Origin: Kitasatospora sp. NBC_01266
Lineage (GTDB): Bacteria > Actinomycetota > Actinomycetes > Streptomycetales > Streptomycetaceae
DNA: 64,000 nt
Assembly (NCBI RefSeq): GCF_036242395.1
Contig: NZ_CP108458.1
Location: 248,001 to 312,000, forward strand
Direction of reading: 5' to 3'
This document shows positions 59,315-64,000 of the stretch, piece after piece (the stretch's first letter is position 1; the number at the start of each line of letters is the position of its first letter). The notes under the pieces were generated by a model, which ran no database searches, was not told the DNA's origin, and worked only from the letters and a program-made list of their open reading frames with translations. The translations under genes and the position numbers were made by a program.

Positions 59315-60040
59315 TCAATCCGTGACGGGCAGGCACTCGGCGAGCAGAGCGACGACGTCACGCCAGGCTCGCTGTGCGTGCCGTGGGTGGTAGCCGACGC
59401 CGGGACGCACGGTGTGGTCGACCGCTGGATGGTGGAAGGCGTGAAGGGCGCCGCCGTAGACCACGAGGCGCCAGTCGACGCCCGCGGCCTGCATCTCTGC
59501 GGTGAACGCGTCCCGTTGGGCGGGCGCCATGATCGGGTCTTCCGACCCGACCCCGGCCCATACCGGGCAGCGGATGCGCGCCGCCTCGCCCGGTCGGCCC
59601 GTGATCAGCCCGTTGACTGTCGCGATCGCGCGCAGGTTGACGCCGGCGCGCCCGAGTTCCAGCGCGATGGCGCCCCCGGTGCCGTAGCCGACGGCGGCTA
59701 TCCGGTCGGGGTCGGTTCGCGGTTCGGTGCGCAACACGTCGAGCGCCGCGTGGCCGATGCCTCGCATCCGGTCGGGGTCGGCGAGCAGCGGCATGCAGCG
59801 GGCCAGCATCTCCTCGGGGTCCCCCAGATAGCGCCCACCGTGAAGGTCGAAGGCCAGCGTTACATATCCCAGCTCGGCGAGAGCGTCGGCCCTGCGGCGC
59901 TCGACGTCGCTGAGCCCCGTGCCCTCTGGCCCGAGCAGCACCGCGGGCCGGCGGTCGGCACCGGCCGGGAGCGCGAGGTGGCCGATCATCGTCAAACCGT
60001 CGGCCGGATACTCGACCGTACGCGTCGTAATCGTCGTCAT
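59315..60040 (-). CDS. Dienelactone hydrolase-like alpha/beta hydrolase, nucleophile missing
   Basis: 241 aa. The fold is recognisable: VLLGPEGTGLSDVERRRADAL, YVTLAFDLHGGRYLGDPEEM, VWAGVGSEDPIMAPAQRDAF (Asp), and YGGALHAFHHPAVDH (His). At the nucleophile elbow the usual GYCFGG or GxSxG reads GYGTGG, so the Cys/Ser is replaced by Gly. It is either a non-catalytic relative or uses another residue. The downstream neighbour is the 8-bp repeat; upstream is the decayed mobile segment. Confidence 0.82.
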   Translation of the reverse strand: MTTITTRTVEYPADGLTMIGHLALPAGADRRPAVLLGPEGTGLSDVERRRADALAELGYVTLAFDLHGGRYLGDPEEMLARCMPLLADPDRMRGIGHAALDVLRTEPRTDPDRIAAVGYGTGGAIALELGRAGVNLRAIATVNGLITGRPGEAARIRCPVWAGVGSEDPIMAPAQRDAFTAEMQAAGVDWRLVVYGGALHAFHHPAVDHTVRPGVGYHPRHAQRAWRDVVALLAECLPVTD

Positions 60041-60124
60041 GAGTCTGGACGGTAATGACCGTTGCGCCCGCTCGGGGTGGTGTTCACCGATGGCAGACAG
60101 CAGTCTGTCCCGACTACAACACCC

Positions 60125-60182
60125 GGACGCGTCGCCCTCCTGTCGGCAAACGATCGTCTGACGACAGGAGGGCGACGCGTCC
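60125..60182. repeat. Perfect 21-bp inverted repeat with 16-bp spacer
   Basis: Arms 60125-60145 (starts GGACGCGTCG, ends CCTGTCG) and 60162-60182 are exact reverse complements. The spacer holds the palindrome ACGATCGT. A third partial copy (TGACGACAGATAGGG) lies at 60257-60271, just before the recombinase remnant. It is probably the recombinase's site or a transposon end; as an RNA it would also form a strong hairpin. Confidence 0.9.
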
Positions 60183-60255
60183 GATGAACCCGCTCAATCC
60201 GGGGGTTCGCGGCGGCTCGAATCCATTCGGATCCGATGGTGATTGCTGACAGGGT

Positions 60256-60840
60256 TTGACGACAGATAGGGTCCGGTCCTCCGTACGGAAGGGGCCCTCG
60301 GCGGCGAACCTGGTCTACAAGCGGGTCTCGACCGACCAGCAGTCCACCGCCCGCCAGGACCTCGTCCTGGACGAGGCCGGGATCGAGGACCCGGTCGTCT
60401 TCGAGGAAGACCCCGGCACCTCCAGCCACCTCCATCCGCTCCAACGCCCGAAGTTCCGCTAACTGCTCACCTACGCGCGGCCCGGCGACACCGTGCACAT
60501 CTCCGAGATGTTCCGCCTCGTACGCGGCACCGGCCACATCCTCGACGTACTCGACGTCCTCCACCGCGACCGCCTGGCCCTGCGCACCCACGACGGAGCG
60601 TTCCCCGCGATGGACCTCACCGCCCGCCACCCACACACAGGCGAGTTGCTGTCCACCGTGAAGTTCATGGTGCAGACCCTCACCGCCGCCGGCGAACTCC
60701 AGCGCGAACTCCAGCGCGAGCTGACCTACGACGGACTGCGCGCCGCCGAGGCCAAGGGCAGCAAGGGCGGCCGCCGCCCCGCCGTGACGGCCGAAACAAC
60801 CGACGCCGTGCGCACCGCGTATGTCGAGTGGCCGGGTGCT
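60256..60840 (+). pseudogene. Serine recombinase (resolvase family) remnant
   Basis: The frame encodes the resolvase start YKRVSTDQQSTARQ (catalytic Ser in RVST), then DPGTSSHLHPLQRPKFR, followed by an in-frame TAA at 60460-60462 where relatives read E-L-L. The same frame continues YARPGDTVHISEMFRLVRGT, TGELLSTVKFMVQTL and GLRAAEAKGSKGGRRPAV, then loses similarity near VRTAYVE. The C-terminal helix-turn-helix is replaced by the transposase sequence. There is one nonsense mutation, a 3' truncation and no convincing start. Confidence 0.82.
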
Positions 60841-61821
60841 TTCCGCGGCGGGAGACCCGCTCGACGTTCCGCGAGCTGACCGAAGGCCTGCTCATGGAGT
60901 TGGAGGGCGTGAACTGCTGGACCCTCGCGGAGGCGATCGGGCACAGCGGGCCGCACCGGCTCCAGCATCTGCTGTCCCGCGCGAGCTGGGACGACCGGCA
61001 GGTCCTGGACCAGGCTGCCGCCTGGGCGGTGGCGTCGCTGGACGACGGTGAAGCGATACTGATCGCGGACGAGACCGGGGACGCGAAGTCCTCCACCGAC
61101 GCGGTCGGCGCCGGCAACCAGTGCTACGGCTCCCTCGGCGGCGTCGGGGTGTGCCAGGTCGCGGTCCATCTCTCCTTCGCCAGCACTCTCGGGCACACGG
61201 TCATCGACCGCGCCCTGTACCTGCCCCAGGGCTGGGTCGCGGACGAGGAACGCCGCGAACTGACCGGCGTCCCCGAAGAGCTGGTCTTCGCGACCAAGCC
61301 CGAACTCGCCGCCGCGATGCTCACCCGCGCCGTGACCGAGAACCAGGTCAAGGCCGGGTTCTTCGCCGCCGACGAGGTCTACGGCAGCCGCCACGTGCGG
61401 CGCACCTGCCGCGCCCTCGGGCTCGGGTACGCGATCGCGGTCCGCTCCAACCACAAGGTCACCACCCCCGGTGGGGCCATGACCTGCAAGGACGCGTTAC
61501 GGCTGATCCCGGAGCGAGCCTGGCAGCGGATGCGGACCGGGCACCGGGACCGAGGGCGCCCGCGACTACGACTGGGCCATGCTGGAGGTGGTCGCCGACG
61601 ACACGCCCGACGGCCAGGACGACGCCGGGGTCTCGGTCCTGCTGGCCCGCCGCCACCGCTACACCGGCACCGTCTCGTTCTTCCGCTGCTGGTCACCGGC
61701 CCCGGCCCCGCTGGCGAGACTCGTGTGGGTGGTGTGCCGCAGGTGGCGGATCGAGGAGGACTTCCAGACCGCGAAGAACACCACCGGCCCCCGGTTGGCT
61801 GCCACGACCGTCACTCAATAA
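60828..61821 (+). pseudogene. IS701-type transposase, frameshifted and 3'-truncated
   Basis: The DDE-type signatures of IS701 transposases are visible: FRELTEGLLMELEGVNCWTL, ILIADETGDAKSS (first Asp), VDRALYLPQGW-like, FATKPELAAAMLTRAV and AADEVYGSR (second Asp). Near 61539-61545 one extra G in a GGG run shifts the frame. Coding continues in the next frame as MLEVVADDTPDGQDDAGVSV...WRIEEDFQTAKNTTG (Glu), then ends at 61821 without the usual C-terminus. The 5' end is fused to the recombinase remnant. I see no clear terminal repeats. Confidence 0.85.
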
Positions 61822-62037
61822 ACAATGCATACAAAGACAGTTACTCCGTGTACATATTACGTCGATTGGTCGATTTGCACACCGTGCGGAAATGTGGGGT
61901 GATGGAGTGACGACGGTGGACAAAGCGGGCTCCTCATCCGGTCCGCCAGGTCATCGACCATGCCCAGGGATGCCGGCCGACGGCTTCGACCCCACACTGC
62001 CCCGACCTCACCAACGTGGCGGGAGAGGAAGACCATC

Positions 62038-62790
62038 ATGACGACGATCGATATCGCGGTAACAAAGCGCTTCATCGCGGAGCTGGAACTCGCCGAAACG
62101 CCTCCCGCCGTCGCGGAACTGCCCTACGTTCCGATCGCGTTGACGACGGAAAAGTCGGCATCGGTCGCCGACGGAAGTGTCGTCTGCTTCACCGACGGGC
62201 TGAGTGTCCAGCACAAGCAGGATGTGCTCAACTCCACTCTGCTGGCCCAGCTCGCCGCGAATAAGAAGTACGACAGGGAGAAGCAGACCAAAGAATGGTA
62301 TGCCTACTACAGGTCCGTTCTGGAGCAGGTCGGATGGGTCGTATCGGAGTGGCACTTCACGCGCTACCAGGCGGCGGCAGCAGCTTTTCAGGTGGACACG
62401 GTGGTCCTGCAGATTCTCACGGCCGTCGCGACCGGGAATGAAATAGCGCTGGCTATTGCCGTGATGGAGGCCCTGAAGCAGAACAGCGAAAGCCGCGCCA
62501 GTAAGCTGTTCGACCAGCAGAGCCACACAGCGTCAGACGGCTCGTTCCAGATTAGTTGCGCCTCCGGTGACGGCGAAAACGTGTCCATGGCGCTTGGTGC
62601 GTTCAGCTTTTCCACGACGACCAAGGTGACCAAGATCTTTTGGACGGAATTCAATTCCAGCCAAACGGACATGTACAAGGGCGGACAGAATGTCGTCCTG
62701 AATGAGCAGGTGTATTCTACGGTCCGCGAGGACGTCATTAAGAAGCTCGGCGACAAGGCCAAAGAGTTGGTCGCCGGCATCGAGATCTAA
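62038..62790 (+). CDS. Unrecognised 250-aa protein, lower GC
   Basis: ATG with GAGAGGAAG upstream. There is no signal peptide or clear membrane segment; a hydrophobic helix-like stretch lies near residues 120-145 (TVVLQILTAVATGNEIALAI). The C-terminal half is beta-like and charged (FSFSTTTKVTKIFWTEFNSS), ending KKLGDKAKELVAGIEI. I do not recognise the family. Codon use is clearly less GC-biased than in the rest of the window, and it follows the decayed mobile segment, so recent acquisition is likely. Confidence 0.75.
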   Translation: MTTIDIAVTKRFIAELELAETPPAVAELPYVPIALTTEKSASVADGSVVCFTDGLSVQHKQDVLNSTLLAQLAANKKYDREKQTKEWYAYYRSVLEQVGWVVSEWHFTRYQAAAAAFQVDTVVLQILTAVATGNEIALAIAVMEALKQNSESRASKLFDQQSHTASDGSFQISCASGDGENVSMALGAFSFSTTTKVTKIFWTEFNSSQTDMYKGGQNVVLNEQVYSTVREDVIKKLGDKAKELVAGIEI

Positions 62791-62991
62791 GACTCCTGCG
62801 CAGGAGCAGACCGCTGTTCACACATGCCCGGGCACGAAGGTACGCCACCCGCGCGCCCGGGCACAGTGACAAAGCAGCCTCCTTCATCGCCGATCTGGAG
62901 ATCTGAAGGCCGGTCGGCGGCGGACGGCATCGGATACGTGCTGGCCTTCCGCCGACGCCCCGAATCGAGAGGCGCCCCCAAGGAGCCAGGC

Positions 62992-63975
62992 ATGGCAATC
63001 GCGCGAGACGAGGAACGCGTCCGGCGCATGGTGCAGACACTCGACCGCCACCAGGCAGAGCTACTCGGCAGGAGAGGATGCACGGGGGTGGCCGTCGCCA
63101 GGAAGGAGGTGGGAGGAAGAACGACGGATACGCTTTCGATCACCGTGTACGTGCGGAACAAGCGTGCTGACCTATCAGTCGAAGAGCTGATCCCGCCAAT
63201 GATCGGCGGCTTCCCCACGGACGTGGTCGAGGAGGACGAGCGGAGGTTCGAACTACTGGGAACCGACCCGTTCGCCCAGCACGATCCCCTGTTCGGCGGC
63301 ATAGCAATTGCCGCGTGGGAGCTGCCGAAGGACTACGGGTCGCTCGGATGTTTCATCCGCACGACGGGCCGCCCCAATGAGGGCATAGACGCGGGTGATT
63401 ACCTCCTCACCTGCCGACATGTTCTCGTCGGTGCAGTGCATAATGACCACCGAGTGATACAGCCGAACTATGACGGCAATGAACCCCCTGAAAAGTATTT
63501 CTGTGGCAACTATGTGGCAGGCTATCAGAACGCGGCCAACGACTGCGCCATAGTCAGGGTTACCTGGCGCTCCTTCGAAAATAAAGTACCCAACTATCCG
63601 TGGTGGCCGGGATTTCGATCCATCAAAGGCGTGGGTATGGCCGTCCCCGGTGACGCAGTCTACAAGTACGGCGCGACGACAAAATTCACCAAGGGTGTGG
63701 TGGACTGCATCGATTACACGTCACCGGAGGGCACGCGCACGCATGTGATCCTCATCCGGGGCACCGACGACGTATGGATTGCCGAGGGCGATTCCGGCTC
63801 GGTCGCCATACGGCAAGATGACGACTTCGTCGTCGCACTGAACTTTGGGGGAGATCCCGACCATATCATTTCCCCCGTCAGTCCTGTGACGTACAGCTAC
63901 GGCTACAGCTACGATATCCAGGGACAGATGGACAACTTCGCCGCGACAGGTGGTCGCGTCGGCCTCGCCCCGTGA
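62992..63975 (+). CDS. Trypsin-like (chymotrypsin-fold) serine protease, cytoplasmic
   Basis: 327 aa from the ATG at 62992 (AAGGAG upstream); the frame is open from 62824. The N-terminal domain has the pattern LSITVYVRNKRADLSVEELI followed by PPMIGGFPTDVVE, seen in bacterial protease-like proteins with an N-terminal binding module. The catalytic triad is visible: His in LLTCRHVLVG, Asp in NDCAIVRV, Ser in EGDSGSVA. No signal peptide. Lower GC than the window average; lies 200 bases after the unknown gene at 62038 in the same direction. Confidence 0.82.
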   Translation: MAIARDEERVRRMVQTLDRHQAELLGRRGCTGVAVARKEVGGRTTDTLSITVYVRNKRADLSVEELIPPMIGGFPTDVVEEDERRFELLGTDPFAQHDPLFGGIAIAAWELPKDYGSLGCFIRTTGRPNEGIDAGDYLLTCRHVLVGAVHNDHRVIQPNYDGNEPPEKYFCGNYVAGYQNAANDCAIVRVTWRSFENKVPNYPWWPGFRSIKGVGMAVPGDAVYKYGATTKFTKGVVDCIDYTSPEGTRTHVILIRGTDDVWIAEGDSGSVAIRQDDDFVVALNFGGDPDHIISPVSPVTYSYGYSYDIQGQMDNFAATGGRVGLAP

Positions 63976-64000
63976 GCCCCGGCCTCCTGGTATTCGACTC

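Overview
The window is high-GC actinomycete DNA from a Streptomyces/Kitasatospora-type chromosome arm. The signs are strong third-position G/C bias, GTG starts, twin-arginine signal peptides, LanC/LanB and NRPS genes, and a helix-turn-helix family that is abundant in streptomycetes. I saw no rRNA, tRNA or CRISPR array.

Left part (1-19 kb): the C-terminal part of an NRPS adenylation domain enters from outside the window. It is followed by a broken DUF6545-like membrane gene. Next comes a small operon (methyltransferase, a 62-aa unknown protein, FabV enoyl reductase) behind a 31-bp palindrome. Then follow a GlxA-type regulator divergent from a saccharopine-dehydrogenase-like gene, and ordinary accessory genes: RidA, polysaccharide deacetylase, flavin reductase, PIG-L deacetylase, the ArgO/LysG amino-acid export pair, methyltransferase, an HTH/lytic-transglycosylase fusion, DUF4185, GNAT, LysR, cupin and DoxX. 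A cyclophilin closes this part.

Lanthipeptide locus (19.0-24.4 kb, minus strand): a compact class I system with a split dehydratase (LanB C-terminal elimination protein, then LanB N-terminal protein), a 56-aa precursor whose start lies inside the end of lanB, and LanC. The precursor core can be read as five consecutive Ser/Thr-x(2,3)-Cys pairs. A truncated GH19 chitinase lies upstream. A cobalamin riboswitch then heads a btuFCD-type vitamin B12 import operon (25.3-28.4 kb).

NRPS cluster (about 31.6-59 kb): leftward genes encode MbtH, a cysteate-synthase-like PLP enzyme and a cysteine-dioxygenase-like cupin. Rightward genes encode a phenylglycine aminotransferase, DpgA-D (3,5-dihydroxyphenylglycine pathway), a four-module NRPS (4207 aa), a one-module NRPS with thioesterase (1304 aa) and, further on, an MFS exporter. 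By-eye adenylation codes suggest Ser, an aliphatic residue, an Asp-like acidic residue with a modified code, Dpg, and Val-like. The cysteate and dioxygenase genes together with the odd Asp-like code lead me to propose that the product carries a sulfonated residue (cysteate). This is an inference.

Right end (59-64 kb): a dienelactone-hydrolase-like protein lacking the usual nucleophile, a decayed mobile segment (perfect 21-bp inverted repeat, serine recombinase with a nonsense codon, frameshifted and truncated IS701-type transposase), and two lower-GC genes, an unrecognised 250-aa protein and a trypsin-like protease.
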